DNA of 64,000 nt from Blattamonas nauphoetae (lineage: Eukaryota > Preaxostyla > Oxymonadida): positions 1-64,000 of the forward strand of contig JARBJD010000106.1 in the NCBI GenBank assembly GCA_033064195.1, written 5' to 3'. The position numbers were made by a program, and so were the translations under genes. Below are positions 31,731 to 42,800 of this stretch, one piece after another. The notes beneath the pieces are model-generated. The model was not told where the DNA came from. It was given only the letters and a program-made list of their open reading frames with translations, and searched no databases. The first letter of the stretch is position 1. Each line of letters begins with the position of its first letter.

Positions 31731-34700
31731 ATGTCTATTCTTCTCATTTTCGTTTTTACTGTACGAAGTTCATTTGTCGAACATCCATCACGCCATCCTC
31801 CACATACCTCCATTTTGGAGCGTGGCAACGGATTCCAAAGTTCTTCGTCAGTCTCTATCATCACAGATCCAATCATCTCTCTAACTTCTCCGTACACGAT
31901 AATTAATTCTATTTCTGAATTCCGTACCTCCTGCAACACGAATATTGTTGCCAATCCGTCCGGGTTTCAAGGGAATACCCTCCTGTTCGTGTCAAATGGA
32001 ACATTCATCGCAGAAGACTTCCGTTTTGAAACAGACAAGCAATCTCACTTTGCCAACGTCGCCACGAATTCTCACCTCTCCATCTCTGATGCCGTCGTGC
32101 TCGTTGGGAGTTCGATACAGTCTGTTCTCGAAATTGACGAATCGACCGTAATTCTGACATCTGTCCAACTGATGTCCAATTCAGCCCTTCTCCCTCAAAT
32201 TTCATCATATTCCCCAAACGGAGGAACTCTGTCGATCATCGCATCAACAATCTCATCTCTTATCTCTTCCACCCAGAATCAACTTCTCTCCCATCCAAAC
32301 CTCACAACAACCACCCTCGTCAATTCTGTCGTCTCCAACATCACTTTCCAAGATATCCCATATTCCCCCGAGCCCTCCTCCTTCTCCTCGTCCCTTCTCA
32401 TCCATAGCTGCGATTTGTCTGACTCCGATCGTTTCCTGTACTGCGGCTTTGTCGACCTGAACCAACCCAATGTCGGCCGAGTGAACAACGCGTCTCTCAT
32501 CCGAACATCAGCAAACGCGGATGATACCAACACTCAGTCGGGCCATCAGGACATCGACTCATCCCAAACCATCTCGAACACGAAGGCATCTGGATTGACA
32601 GGCGGGTGTTTCTATCTCAAGGGGGATATTACGTTGACCTTGCAAACGTGCCTGTTCGAAAATATTAAACGTGGCTCAAGTGGAACAGTGGTCTTTGCTG
32701 AGAAGGACAAAAGTAGTCAAGCAGTCATCCTGAAGGACGTAATATGTGACACCTGTGATGGCACTGGAGCAGGAACGATTTGGACTCACCTTGGAAAAAT
32801 AGAGATTGAAGATTCCGAATTCAGATCCTGCGAAACAAAGAATCTTGGAGGTGCGATCCGAATCGACAATTCAGCCAATCAAAACTACCTTCTCGTCACC
32901 AACACTCTCTTTAGCAAGTGTGGAGTGAGAGAAGGCCACGGAGGAGCCATTAGCGCGAAGATTAATGGGCGAGACAAAACACGGATCATCACCTGCATCT
33001 TCGAATACTGCTACTGTCCAGGAAATGGTGCTGCTCTCGACATGTGGAACGGGCTACAGTTTTTGATCCAGAATTGCTTATTCATTGATAATCGGGCTGG
33101 TGATAAGAATCCATCCGATCTCCAGATCTGGGACACCACACCAGATCAGTTTAATCTCGCCGAAGGAATGATCGACTGTCTGTCCAGCAGCCCACAGCCA
33201 CGAATTAGCTTTAAGGAGTTCCCTCTCACAGAAGAAGAAACTGCAAAATACTTTCCAGTTTTCACGGTCAACGAGTTGATCGTGGCCAACAATGGGGAAG
33301 ACGAATTGTTCTGTGGATACGATTACAAAGCAAAGGGAGACTGCAAGACAGTCAACTACGCCGTTCAGAACTTGAAGGCTGACAGTTCAGATCCGTTTTA
33401 TTACATCTCCATCCGAAACACGGACACTGAACCGATCTACCCCGTCGACACTTCCATCTCGAACCAATTCAACAAAATTCAAGTCCAAAACTATACTGCA
33501 AATGCTTTGGGAAAGATATCGTGCGAATTACTGTCGGATTACCTCTCCACAACTGATTCAAATATCCACCACCGATTTGTCAATCTCAGCATCCATCACT
33601 TCACCAACACCCTCAGCAGTGTTCAAGCATTGTTCAAAGTGGACGGTGGGAAGCTGGAAGTGACTCGCTGTGTCTTGGATGGGTGCCAAACAGACACCAA
33701 CCCAGAAGAGATCAAGAAACCATTTTTCAAAGTAAATTCTGGAGAAGTGACATGTTCGGAACTGTCAGTCACAAGTTTGACGTTTGTTGGAGCGAAACTG
33801 ATCGATACAACGTCGTACACGTCGTTGTCTGTCACCGACTCAAAATTCACTTCTCTCACCTCAGATTCCACGTTGATCAACTTGAAAGGCTCGTCTGGCA
33901 CAACAACATTCACATCCACCAAATTCACTGCCATTTCCGCTTCATCCCAACCAGTAATCGATGTTGACATCACAGGCACTGTTGTCTTCGCAGGAACAAC
34001 GATATTTGAAGACAGCCCGTCTCTCTCGTCCAATCTCGTCGCTGCATCATCTTCAAGCAAGGTCCAGTTCAGTGGGACATCGTTCAAGAATGTTGGGTCA
34101 GCTTCAACTCTCTTCTCGTCAGCTGGTTCAGCTTCGTTCACATTTTCTGATTCGTGCTCATTCACAACTTGCACTGGCTCACCGATCTTCTCCCACGCAT
34201 CCACCGGAACTCTCTCCATCTCTTCGTGCACACTCGCCTCGCTCACCCCAACCTCGCCTTCTCCACTGTTCGCTCTGACTGGAGCAAGCGGAACAGTCAA
34301 ACTCACATCTGCCCCAATCACTGGTCTTACACTCGCGACATCGCCGCTGATAGAGATGACAGGAGGACAAGCAGCGACACTCTCAGCAGAAGAAATCAAA
34401 AGTGTCAGCTCAACGACGTCTCTGTTCACAATTGGCGCTACTTCGTCGATGGAAGTGAAGGATTCATCGCTGTTCGAATCATGCAGAGTTGGCACGCTCT
34501 TCGCAATCACAACCGAAGGCAGTGTCTCGTTCACCGCGACCACTTTCAAAGATCTGACATCATCCGCAGCACTCATCTCGATCACAAAATCTGTTGGGAC
34601 GGTGTCGTTCTCAGCCTCTCCTTTCACCAATTGTGAATCAACAAGCTCTTGTCTCGTCGATGCCACACTGACAGGATCAGCGTCTCTCTCAATCCCATCT

Positions 34701-37700
34701 GGGAATGTGTTCACAGATCCAACAACATCCAACACCCCAATCTCAGCCACGTCTTCATCCACAGCAGCCCTGTCCATCTCTCCGTCGTTCATTGGAGGAA
34801 CTGCAAGCCTGACTCGCTCTGTCGCCGTTTCGATCTCATCGTCCGCTTCACTCGCCGTCGCATCAGCGTCATTCAAAGCATCCACAACCACCTCAGCAAA
34901 AGGAAAGGGAGCCAAGCTCTCAACGGCAGGTCAGCTGAGCGTGACATCATCCACATTCGAGAACTGTGTTGCAGCAAATGGAGGAGCACTTGAAGTGATT
35001 CTTCTATCAGGTGGAACCGCGACGATCTCTGCTGTCTTCACTGGCTGCTCGTCAACTGGGAATGGAGGAGCGATCGTTCTCGATCTGTCGCAGTTGTCGT
35101 CTGTGAGCACATCTGCGTTCTCGCTGAGTGGATCGTCGTTCTCTGGATCATCGATTGAATCGTCAGGAAAGGGAACCGATGTTTATATTGCTGGTGCTTC
35201 AACTGTCACTCCCTCTTTCGCGACAGCCCAATTTCCTTCGGCAATGACGACAGTGTCAGGATCGGGAATGTTCACGTCAGCACAAATCGGAGCCGCTATA
35301 GTTGGTTTCATGACATCTGGTTCAGAATCGTCATCTTCGTCTGTGTTGTACTTCCTGTTCCCCTACTCGTCAGGAACACTGGATGTGCACGCAACTGGTG
35401 GAATTGACGATACCAAATGTGGAAACCCCAAGCTACCTTGCGAAACGATCTCGACTGGATTCTCGAACTTGGCAGGAACCGCGAAGAAAGTGAATGTTCG
35501 AACGAACTCTGAGATTACCACGCCAATCTCGTCTGCGATTGAAGCGACGATCAGCTCTGATTCGACTCGCCGCACCATCACACTGTCAGTGAACTTGGCG
35601 ATCACAGTGACAAGTGAAACCTTGACATTGAACACGATGGATTTCGTGACAGACTTGGCATCTGTTGCTGGAAGCTTTGTAAAAGTGACTGGTGGATCGA
35701 TTGCCGTCTCCAGCTGCACGTTCACGTCTCTGATCTCGACCGGATCGGGAGGAGCGCTGAGTTCGACGATCGGCGCTAGCCAAACAGAAACGATCACTGG
35801 CTCGACGTTCACATCGTGTTCTTCCGCGAATGGAGGAGCACTTGAAGTAGTTCTTCTGACAGGTGGAACCGCGACGATCTCTGCTGTCTTCACTGGCTGC
35901 TCGTCGACTGGGAATGGAGGAGCGATCGTTCTCGATCTGTCGCAGTTGTCGTCTGTGAGCACATCTGCGTTCTCGCTGAGTGGATCGTCGTTCTCTGGAT
36001 CATCGATTGAATCGTCAGGAAAGGGAACCGATGTTTACATTGCATGTGATTCTGCTGTCACTCCCACTTTCGCGACCTCCCAGTTTCCTTCAGCAATGAC
36101 GACAGTGTCAGGATCGGGAATGTTCACGTCAGCACAAATCGGAGCCGCTGTGGTTGGATTCATGGCGTCTGGTTCAGAACAATCGTCTTCGTCTGTGCTG
36201 TACTTCCTGTTCCCGTACTCATCGGGAACACTCGACGTTCACGCAACTGGTGGAATTGATGATGCGAAGTGTGGAAACCCCAAACTGCCTTGTAAAACGA
36301 TCTCGACTGGATTCTCGAACTTGGCAGGAACCGCAAAGAAAGTGAATGTTCGAACGAACTCCGAGATTTCCACGCCGATCTCATCCGCGATTGAAGCGAC
36401 GATCAGCTCTGATTCGACACGCCGCACGATCACACTGTCTGTGAACTTGGCGATCTCCGTGACAAGCGAGACACTGTCGTTGAACACGATGGATTTCGTG
36501 ACGACCTTAGCATCTGTTGCTGGAAGCTTTGTAAAAGTGACTGGTGGATCGATTGCCGTCTCCAGCTGCTCGTTCACGTCTCTGAACTCGTCTGGTTCAG
36601 GAGGAGCGCTGAGTTCAACGATCGGCACTGACGAAACAGAAACGATCTCTGGCTCGACATTCACATCATGTTCTTCCGCGACTGGAGGAGCACTGGAAGT
36701 AGTTCTTCTGACAGGTGGAACCGCGACGATCTCTGCTGTCTTCACTGGCTGCTCGTCGACTGGGAATGGAGGAGCGATCGTTCTCGATCTGTCGCAGTTG
36801 TCGTCTGTGAGCACATCTGCGTTCTCGCTGAGTGGATCGTCGTTCTCTGGATCATCGATTGAATCGTCAGGAAAGGGAACCGATCTTTATATTGCTTGTG
36901 ATTCTGGTATCACTCCCTCTTTCGCAACCACCCAATTTCCTTCAGCAATGACGACAGTGTCAGGATCGGGAATGTTCACGTCAGCACAAATCGGAGCCGC
37001 TGTGGTTGGATTCATGGCGTCTGGTTCAGAACAATCGTCTTCGTCTGTGCTGTACTTCCTGTTCCCGTACTCATCGGGAACACTCGACGTTCACGCAACT
37101 GGTGGAATTGATGATGCGAAGTGTGGAAACCCCAAACTGCCTTGTAAAACGATCTCGACTGGATTCTCGAACTTGGCAGGAACCGCAAAGAAAGTGAATG
37201 TTCGAACGAACTCCGAGATTTCCACGCCGATCTCATCCGCGATTGAAGCGACGATCAGCTCTGATTCGACACGCCGCACGATCACACTGTCTGTGAACTT
37301 GGCGATCTCCGTGACAAGCGAGACACTGTCGTTGAACACGATGGATTTCGTGACGACCTTAGCATCTGTTGCTGGAAGCTTTGTAAAAGTGACTGGTGGA
37401 TCGATTGCCGTCTCCAGCTGCTCGTTCACGTCTCTGAACTCGTCTGGTTCAGGAGGAGCGCTGAGTTCAACGATCGGCACTGACGAAACAGAAACGATCT
37501 CTGGCTCGACATTCACATCATGTTCTTCCGCGACTGGAGGAGCACTGGAAGTAGTTCTTCTGACAGGTGGAACCGCGACGATCTCTGCTGTCTTCACTGG
37601 CTGCTCGTCAACTGGGAATGGAGGAGCGATCGTTCTCGATCTGTCGCAGTTGTCGTCTGTGAGCACATCTGCGTTCTCGCTGAGTGGATCGTCGTTCTCT

Positions 37701-40700
37701 GGATCATCGATTGAATCGTCAGGAAAGGGAACCGATCTTTATATTGCTTGTGATTCTGGTATCACTCCCTCTTTCGCAACCACCCAATTTCCTTCAGCAA
37801 TGACGACAGTGTCAGGATCGGGAATGTTCACGTCAGCACAACTGGAAGCTGCTGTGGTTGGATTCATGGCGTCTGGTTCAGAACAATCGTCTTCGTCTGT
37901 GCTGTACTTCCTGTTCCCGTACTCGTCAGGAACACTGGATGTGCATGCGACTGGTGGAATTGATGATGCGAAATGTGGGAATGCGAAACTGCCGTGTAAA
38001 ACGATCTCGACTGGATTCTCGAACTTGTTTGGAACTGCGAAGAAAGTGAATGTTCGAACGAACTCTGAGATTACCTCGCCGATCTCTTCAGCGATTGAAG
38101 CGACGATCAGCTCTGATTCGACTCGCCGCACCATCACACTATCAGTGAACTTGGCGATCTCCGTGACAAGTGAGACACTGACGTTGAACACGATGGATTT
38201 CGTGACGACCTTAGCATCTGTTGCTGGAAGCTTTGTAAAAGTGACTGGTGGATCGATCACCGTTTCCAGCTGCTCGTTCACGTCTCTGATCTCGACCGGA
38301 TCGGGAGGAGCGCTGAGTTCGACGATCGGCACTGGCGAAATAGAAACCATCACTGGCTCGACCTTCACGTCCTGTTCTGCTGTGGATGGAGGAGCACTCT
38401 CCATCAAAGTGACAGACGGACAGCTCTCCATCGCCTCAACCACATTCGAAGGGTGCACAGCCACGTCGAAGGGGGGAGCGTTGTTCGTTGATCTCAGTGC
38501 CCTCACCGCCTCAGGATCGTATTCGTTGAGTGGAGCGACATTCTCAACAACCAAACCCAACACAGCGACCGTCTCTGGAGGAAATGTGTTTGTTTCGGCA
38601 GGATCCAAAAATATCGTGGATGTACTTGAAAAAGGATCTTGGAATTCCGCGAACATCCTCGCAGTCCCTTCTGACTCCGTCATGGCCACACCCGATCCCG
38701 CCGGCACAACAACCACATTCTCCTTCCAACACTTCTTCTCCACATCATTCCCTTCAAATACAATCAATCTGGGAACAGGTGGAATTGATTACAAGTATTG
38801 TGGGACAGCCTCTTTCAGCTGCTTGACAATCAAAGGAGCTTTCTCGCAATCGATCAAATCATCACTTGCTTCGCACACGCTGAGTGTTGGAGCGAGTGGG
38901 AGTGTGGGAGGAGTTGATGTGGAGATCGGCGGTGTGCCGTTGGTTGTGAAGGGAGACACAGCTGCTTCACGTCTCTCGTTCAATTCGAAGATTGTCAACA
39001 ACATTGCACAGACAGGAAAACTCCAGTTCTCTTATCTGTGTCTGGATTGTGTCGCAGCTGGCACTGGAATGATCGAAACGAAGGCAGGAACAGTTGAGAT
39101 CAACACATGCCTTGTCGGTGCATCAGCATCAACACAAATCACGTCAGCTCTGCTCACAGCTGGTTACTCAGGCAGCACAACCTCAGCCACGTTGAACCTC
39201 ATCTCGTCCACCTTCAAGAACATCAAGTCGAATGGTGCACCAGCCTTGGCTGTTACCCAGAAGGGTGTTGTTTCGATGTCAAATTGTGTTGTGGAAGCTG
39301 CATCGACAATGTCGTCTTCGTTGTTCTCAGTCACAAGCGGAGGACAGCTCACAATCAACACACTCTCCTTCTCGTCCATAGCATCGTCGACTATACCGAT
39401 CATCCAAGCTGTGTCTGGATCGACTCTCGTTCTCTCTGGACCAGTCTCGTCAACAAGCGCAGCTGCACAAATATCCAATGCTGTTGTCGATTTGGGAAGC
39501 GCTCCTCTCATCTCGTCTTCGTCGGCTCTCACAATGAACGCCATCACGATCTCAAATTTCAAGTCGACGTCTCCGTTGATCGTTCTCACTCCCACAACAG
39601 AAAAGATGACAATTGGAAAGACCGGAACAACAACCCATTTCGAATCAATCGAGTCGTCATCAGTGGAAGGAGGTGTGTTCAAAGTCACCCTGCAGAACAC
39701 ACTCACAGCCACAACCAAAATCGAGTTTGTCAGCGTCTCGTTCTCAACCATCACAGCCCCAATAGCTGCTCACGGTTCGTCCATCTACATCGACGCTACC
39801 AATTCCCCACATTTCCTCCTGTCTTCTCTCGCCCTCGGAACAGGAACAGACGGGAGTGCCTCAGCCGTCTTCGTGAAGGGTGAGCTCCACGAGATTGTCA
39901 CATCGTCGACGTTCACTGGAACCACAAAGGACGAAGCAAACCTCAAGTTGATGTTTGGAGTTTATGGCGGACAGCCTCTGCTGTATCCTCTCTCCATCTT
40001 CTTCAAAACGGTGACAAACACTGTCTTCACTGACAGCAGTTCCGTCGCAAATGACAATGTGTGTGGAAGAGCTGTTGAGTTCCCTTGCACAGGATGGACA
40101 ACAGCGGCAAGCAAGCTGGCGTCCTCGGCTGTCACTCATTCGCTCCAAGTTGTCTCAAGTCAGACCATCTCGTCCGCTCAGAGTTTCACAAAAGCTACCA
40201 CAATCAGCCAAGTCTCGTCATCAGCTGCGAAAGTATCTGTCACGCTCTCCCAAATCGATGTGTCTGTCACATCCTACTTCTCGTCTTCAGCTGATCTGAC
40301 ATTCTCCAAATTGACAATCGTTCTCCCGCAAGCCCTTTCGTCCCTGTCAGTTGACTCTCTGATCACCACCACTGCGATTCTGACCATCGCTGACTGTGAC
40401 TTCACCCAATCGGTCGCAACTGCCCTCTCGTCCAACCTCATCAACCTCTCTCCCTCAACAAAGACTGTGATTTCGAACACCGCTTTCACCTCCCTCAGTT
40501 TCACCAACAAGTCCCCAATCTCAGCCTCAACAGGAGCAAAACAAGCAGCAATCTCAAACACAGATTTCACAACCATTGACCGCACAGGAGGGGATGGGGG
40601 AGGCGTGTCGGCTATCCTCACAGCTGGCCACTCCCTCACCCTCACCTCGAACGTCTTCAACGCCGTCACGTGCAGCTCAGCCTCAGCGAAAGGAGGAGCC

Positions 40701-42800
40701 GTGTTTGCCTCTCTCGACTCCTCTGCCACTCTCTACATCGATTCGTGCACGTTCAAGGGATGTGTTGCCACTGACACTTCGTCTGGGACGAACTCGACAG
40801 GTGGAGGAATGAGATTGATGCTTCTGTCGTCGTTTTCTGGAGAATACTCCATCTCATCGCCCGTCTTCCTCACGCCAACCACAAACAACGCCAATTATGG
40901 GAAAGATCTCTTCATCTCATCGTACAAACTGACAGAAGAAATTGGGACAGGTTCGATCCTCTTCGATACAACAGGCGACACAAGCAAAGATCGATTCGTC
41001 TGTGCTCCTTCCGACAATCCTTCCTACGACCCTGATGACAACCAGTGGATTGGAGATTTCCTCCTCGGCGTGCACAGAGATTCCACGATCTATTTGGGAG
41101 GTGATTCAGCGCGTGACGAGAAGGAGTGTGGAACACTTGCCTTACCTTGTCTCACTCTGAAGATGGCAGCGTCGCATCTGATCGGCTCTTCTCTGAAGAT
41201 CGTCGTTGTTGGAGATTTCGAGTTCGCACAGACTGTCCGTGTGTCCTCTCTCGAAATCGCTCCCGAAACGAGCACATACACGTGGATTGCGCTCACTGCT
41301 CCCACCCAATGGAATTCTGGCGCATCTCTCCTCACGTTCGCTGCTGGTTCATCGAGCTTGTCAAACATCAATTTTGAGATCTCACCATTTTCAGAAACCC
41401 GAACATCGCTCATCTCAGCCATCGCTGGATCTCTCTCCCTCACCAACATCGAGTTCCGAGCAAAGACCCAATCCACAATCCTCAACTTTGGTCTGCTTTC
41501 AAGCACATCCAATGCCGTCCTCACAATCCAAGATTCCATCGTCAAAGAGACAATCTTCTCAGCATCCCCAGTGCTGGTTGTGGCTGATCAATCGACACTC
41601 GAATCAGACACACTCTCGTTCGTCGACATCACGTTCGTTTCGTCTGTCTCTGATCCTGTTCTCATTCTCCTTCAATCCGACGAGATCCTCTCTCAAACGC
41701 CAGACAACCTCACTCGCCTTGTCGTCAGCAATGTCCAACCAACAGCGATCGAAGGTCTCACTTCGGAGTCGCTCTGTGGGTGGAATTCGGGAGTCGTGAG
41801 AATTGTCAATCGGGAGGCAGAAATCACAGATTCCAGCTTCTCGTCTGTCTCTTCTTTCGGCGCCCTGTTTCTCGATTCCTCGGAAGTCTCGTTGATGAAC
41901 TGCTCGTTCACTGACAACACAGCCGGACACGCTTCATTCCCTTCAGCCAATCGCAACATCCACTGCTCATCGTCCACTCTGACCGTGACAGAGGGAGATT
42001 GGACAGCGCCTGAATCACTGTGGATGAAAAACGACGATTGTGATGTGGTTGGTGATTGGGCAGATCGCGACACGTACTTGTTTGTGCCGACTTTGTTGAA
42101 AGTCGAGAGTGTCGAGTTGGAAGACGAGAGTGGAGTTGAAGTGACTGTGACAGGAACGAATCTTCAACCCTGCAATCTCCAAATCCGCATCGAACTCGCA
42201 ACATCGACCCAGAACGAGTCTCCCCTCGTCCTCTCCCATTCGGATGCCTCGTCCCACATCGAAACATCCATCGTCTTCTCCATTCCCTATACATCCTTCC
42301 CATCGTCGGGTAAGTATTCCGTCGCTGCCGTCTTCGGCCCTTCGTTCTCCCTCTCGACGACGTCCTCGTTGATCACCATCACCCTTCCAGTCCCACCTGT
42401 CGAACCTGAGCCTCCTGTTGATCCTGAACCCATCCCAGACCCACCAGCCAAAGGCACGTTGAAGACGTGGCAGCTGATTTTGATCATCGTGCTCTCTGTG
42501 TTTGCTGTGCTGGTCGGTGTGTTCATCGTCATTCTTGTGCTGTGCATCAGACGACGAAAACAGAAGAAAGTTGCGGATACGATTGAGGATCAATTGAATG
42601 AGGACGAACTGGAACTCCAGGATCTTGAGAAGAAGTCCCAAAACACTCAAAGCCTGTCTGACCTCCTCCCAAATGCTCCTTCCCTGATTACCATTGAAGA
42701 AACCATATTTGAACAGGAATACAAGAAGAGTCCAGTGAATGATGATCAAGATGCCATCTCACTCAATCTTCTCCCCTCGACAATTGGTGATCTCTGCTAA
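31731..42800 (+). CDS. giant beta-helix cell-surface adhesin-like protein
   Basis: A single 3,689-codon exon starts at ATG 31731. The N-terminus MSILLIFVFTVRSS is a signal peptide. The C-terminus has a Pro-rich stalk (EPEPPVDPEPIPDPP), a membrane helix at about residue 3580-3607 (LILIIVLSVFAVLVGVFIVI), a basic stop-transfer RRRKQKK and a 75-residue acidic tail. The ectodomain is Ser/Thr-rich with GGA(L/I) and F..C repeats typical of pectin-lyase-fold and chlamydial Pmp-like proteins. A Cys motif of the form D...CG....PC.T recurs eight times (near 33310, 35400, 36255, 37105, 37960, 38790, 40060 and 41120), marking modules. Residues about 1084-2219 are four 284-residue repeats. An IPT-like segment (VEVTVTGTNLQPCNLQIRIE) precedes the stalk. 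It is likely displayed on the plasma membrane for adhesion or prey contact. Long frames on the opposite strand are shadows. Confidence 0.85.
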   Translation: MSILLIFVFTVRSSFVEHPSRHPPHTSILERGNGFQSSSSVSIITDPIISLTSPYTIINSISEFRTSCNTNIVANPSGFQGNTLLFVSNGTFIAEDFRFETDKQSHFANVATNSHLSISDAVVLVGSSIQSVLEIDESTVILTSVQLMSNSALLPQISSYSPNGGTLSIIASTISSLISSTQNQLLSHPNLTTTTLVNSVVSNITFQDIPYSPEPSSFSSSLLIHSCDLSDSDRFLYCGFVDLNQPNVGRVNNASLIRTSANADDTNTQSGHQDIDSSQTISNTKASGLTGGCFYLKGDITLTLQTCLFENIKRGSSGTVVFAEKDKSSQAVILKDVICDTCDGTGAGTIWTHLGKIEIEDSEFRSCETKNLGGAIRIDNSANQNYLLVTNTLFSKCGVREGHGGAISAKINGRDKTRIITCIFEYCYCPGNGAALDMWNGLQFLIQNCLFIDNRAGDKNPSDLQIWDTTPDQFNLAEGMIDCLSSSPQPRISFKEFPLTEEETAKYFPVFTVNELIVANNGEDELFCGYDYKAKGDCKTVNYAVQNLKADSSDPFYYISIRNTDTEPIYPVDTSISNQFNKIQVQNYTANALGKISCELLSDYLSTTDSNIHHRFVNLSIHHFTNTLSSVQALFKVDGGKLEVTRCVLDGCQTDTNPEEIKKPFFKVNSGEVTCSELSVTSLTFVGAKLIDTTSYTSLSVTDSKFTSLTSDSTLINLKGSSGTTTFTSTKFTAISASSQPVIDVDITGTVVFAGTTIFEDSPSLSSNLVAASSSSKVQFSGTSFKNVGSASTLFSSAGSASFTFSDSCSFTTCTGSPIFSHASTGTLSISSCTLASLTPTSPSPLFALTGASGTVKLTSAPITGLTLATSPLIEMTGGQAATLSAEEIKSVSSTTSLFTIGATSSMEVKDSSLFESCRVGTLFAITTEGSVSFTATTFKDLTSSAALISITKSVGTVSFSASPFTNCESTSSCLVDATLTGSASLSIPSGNVFTDPTTSNTPISATSSSTAALSISPSFIGGTASLTRSVAVSISSSASLAVASASFKASTTTSAKGKGAKLSTAGQLSVTSSTFENCVAANGGALEVILLSGGTATISAVFTGCSSTGNGGAIVLDLSQLSSVSTSAFSLSGSSFSGSSIESSGKGTDVYIAGASTVTPSFATAQFPSAMTTVSGSGMFTSAQIGAAIVGFMTSGSESSSSSVLYFLFPYSSGTLDVHATGGIDDTKCGNPKLPCETISTGFSNLAGTAKKVNVRTNSEITTPISSAIEATISSDSTRRTITLSVNLAITVTSETLTLNTMDFVTDLASVAGSFVKVTGGSIAVSSCTFTSLISTGSGGALSSTIGASQTETITGSTFTSCSSANGGALEVVLLTGGTATISAVFTGCSSTGNGGAIVLDLSQLSSVSTSAFSLSGSSFSGSSIESSGKGTDVYIACDSAVTPTFATSQFPSAMTTVSGSGMFTSAQIGAAVVGFMASGSEQSSSSVLYFLFPYSSGTLDVHATGGIDDAKCGNPKLPCKTISTGFSNLAGTAKKVNVRTNSEISTPISSAIEATISSDSTRRTITLSVNLAISVTSETLSLNTMDFVTTLASVAGSFVKVTGGSIAVSSCSFTSLNSSGSGGALSSTIGTDETETISGSTFTSCSSATGGALEVVLLTGGTATISAVFTGCSSTGNGGAIVLDLSQLSSVSTSAFSLSGSSFSGSSIESSGKGTDLYIACDSGITPSFATTQFPSAMTTVSGSGMFTSAQIGAAVVGFMASGSEQSSSSVLYFLFPYSSGTLDVHATGGIDDAKCGNPKLPCKTISTGFSNLAGTAKKVNVRTNSEISTPISSAIEATISSDSTRRTITLSVNLAISVTSETLSLNTMDFVTTLASVAGSFVKVTGGSIAVSSCSFTSLNSSGSGGALSSTIGTDETETISGSTFTSCSSATGGALEVVLLTGGTATISAVFTGCSSTGNGGAIVLDLSQLSSVSTSAFSLSGSSFSGSSIESSGKGTDLYIACDSGITPSFATTQFPSAMTTVSGSGMFTSAQLEAAVVGFMASGSEQSSSSVLYFLFPYSSGTLDVHATGGIDDAKCGNAKLPCKTISTGFSNLFGTAKKVNVRTNSEITSPISSAIEATISSDSTRRTITLSVNLAISVTSETLTLNTMDFVTTLASVAGSFVKVTGGSITVSSCSFTSLISTGSGGALSSTIGTGEIETITGSTFTSCSAVDGGALSIKVTDGQLSIASTTFEGCTATSKGGALFVDLSALTASGSYSLSGATFSTTKPNTATVSGGNVFVSAGSKNIVDVLEKGSWNSANILAVPSDSVMATPDPAGTTTTFSFQHFFSTSFPSNTINLGTGGIDYKYCGTASFSCLTIKGAFSQSIKSSLASHTLSVGASGSVGGVDVEIGGVPLVVKGDTAASRLSFNSKIVNNIAQTGKLQFSYLCLDCVAAGTGMIETKAGTVEINTCLVGASASTQITSALLTAGYSGSTTSATLNLISSTFKNIKSNGAPALAVTQKGVVSMSNCVVEAASTMSSSLFSVTSGGQLTINTLSFSSIASSTIPIIQAVSGSTLVLSGPVSSTSAAAQISNAVVDLGSAPLISSSSALTMNAITISNFKSTSPLIVLTPTTEKMTIGKTGTTTHFESIESSSVEGGVFKVTLQNTLTATTKIEFVSVSFSTITAPIAAHGSSIYIDATNSPHFLLSSLALGTGTDGSASAVFVKGELHEIVTSSTFTGTTKDEANLKLMFGVYGGQPLLYPLSIFFKTVTNTVFTDSSSVANDNVCGRAVEFPCTGWTTAASKLASSAVTHSLQVVSSQTISSAQSFTKATTISQVSSSAAKVSVTLSQIDVSVTSYFSSSADLTFSKLTIVLPQALSSLSVDSLITTTAILTIADCDFTQSVATALSSNLINLSPSTKTVISNTAFTSLSFTNKSPISASTGAKQAAISNTDFTTIDRTGGDGGGVSAILTAGHSLTLTSNVFNAVTCSSASAKGGAVFASLDSSATLYIDSCTFKGCVATDTSSGTNSTGGGMRLMLLSSFSGEYSISSPVFLTPTTNNANYGKDLFISSYKLTEEIGTGSILFDTTGDTSKDRFVCAPSDNPSYDPDDNQWIGDFLLGVHRDSTIYLGGDSARDEKECGTLALPCLTLKMAASHLIGSSLKIVVVGDFEFAQTVRVSSLEIAPETSTYTWIALTAPTQWNSGASLLTFAAGSSSLSNINFEISPFSETRTSLISAIAGSLSLTNIEFRAKTQSTILNFGLLSSTSNAVLTIQDSIVKETIFSASPVLVVADQSTLESDTLSFVDITFVSSVSDPVLILLQSDEILSQTPDNLTRLVVSNVQPTAIEGLTSESLCGWNSGVVRIVNREAEITDSSFSSVSSFGALFLDSSEVSLMNCSFTDNTAGHASFPSANRNIHCSSSTLTVTEGDWTAPESLWMKNDDCDVVGDWADRDTYLFVPTLLKVESVELEDESGVEVTVTGTNLQPCNLQIRIELATSTQNESPLVLSHSDASSHIETSIVFSIPYTSFPSSGKYSVAAVFGPSFSLSTTSSLITITLPVPPVEPEPPVDPEPIPDPPAKGTLKTWQLILIIVLSVFAVLVGVFIVILVLCIRRRKQKKVADTIEDQLNEDELELQDLEKKSQNTQSLSDLLPNAPSLITIEETIFEQEYKKSPVNDDQDAISLNLLPSTIGDLC
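34980..38387 (+). repeat. four in-frame 852-bp tandem repeats
   Basis: Units start at GGAGGAGCACT at 34980, 35832, 36684 and 37536, exactly 852 bp (284 codons) apart; the fourth ends at 38387, where GGAGGAGCACT recurs. Units 2 and 3 are identical to the eye over their second halves (about 36154-36680 against 37006-37532), and units 3 and 4 are nearly identical over their first 300 bp. Unit 1 and the end of unit 4 are more diverged. The pattern indicates recent unequal crossing-over or gene conversion; the unit length keeps the frame. Confidence 0.95.

Noticed and set aside
33623-34915. 430-codon open frame on the minus strand inside the giant gene
   Set aside because: It is the complement of Ser/Thr-rich codons; its repeats mirror the sense protein, and it has no start context or splice structure. 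The same applies to 37739-38767 and the repeated 191-codon frames.
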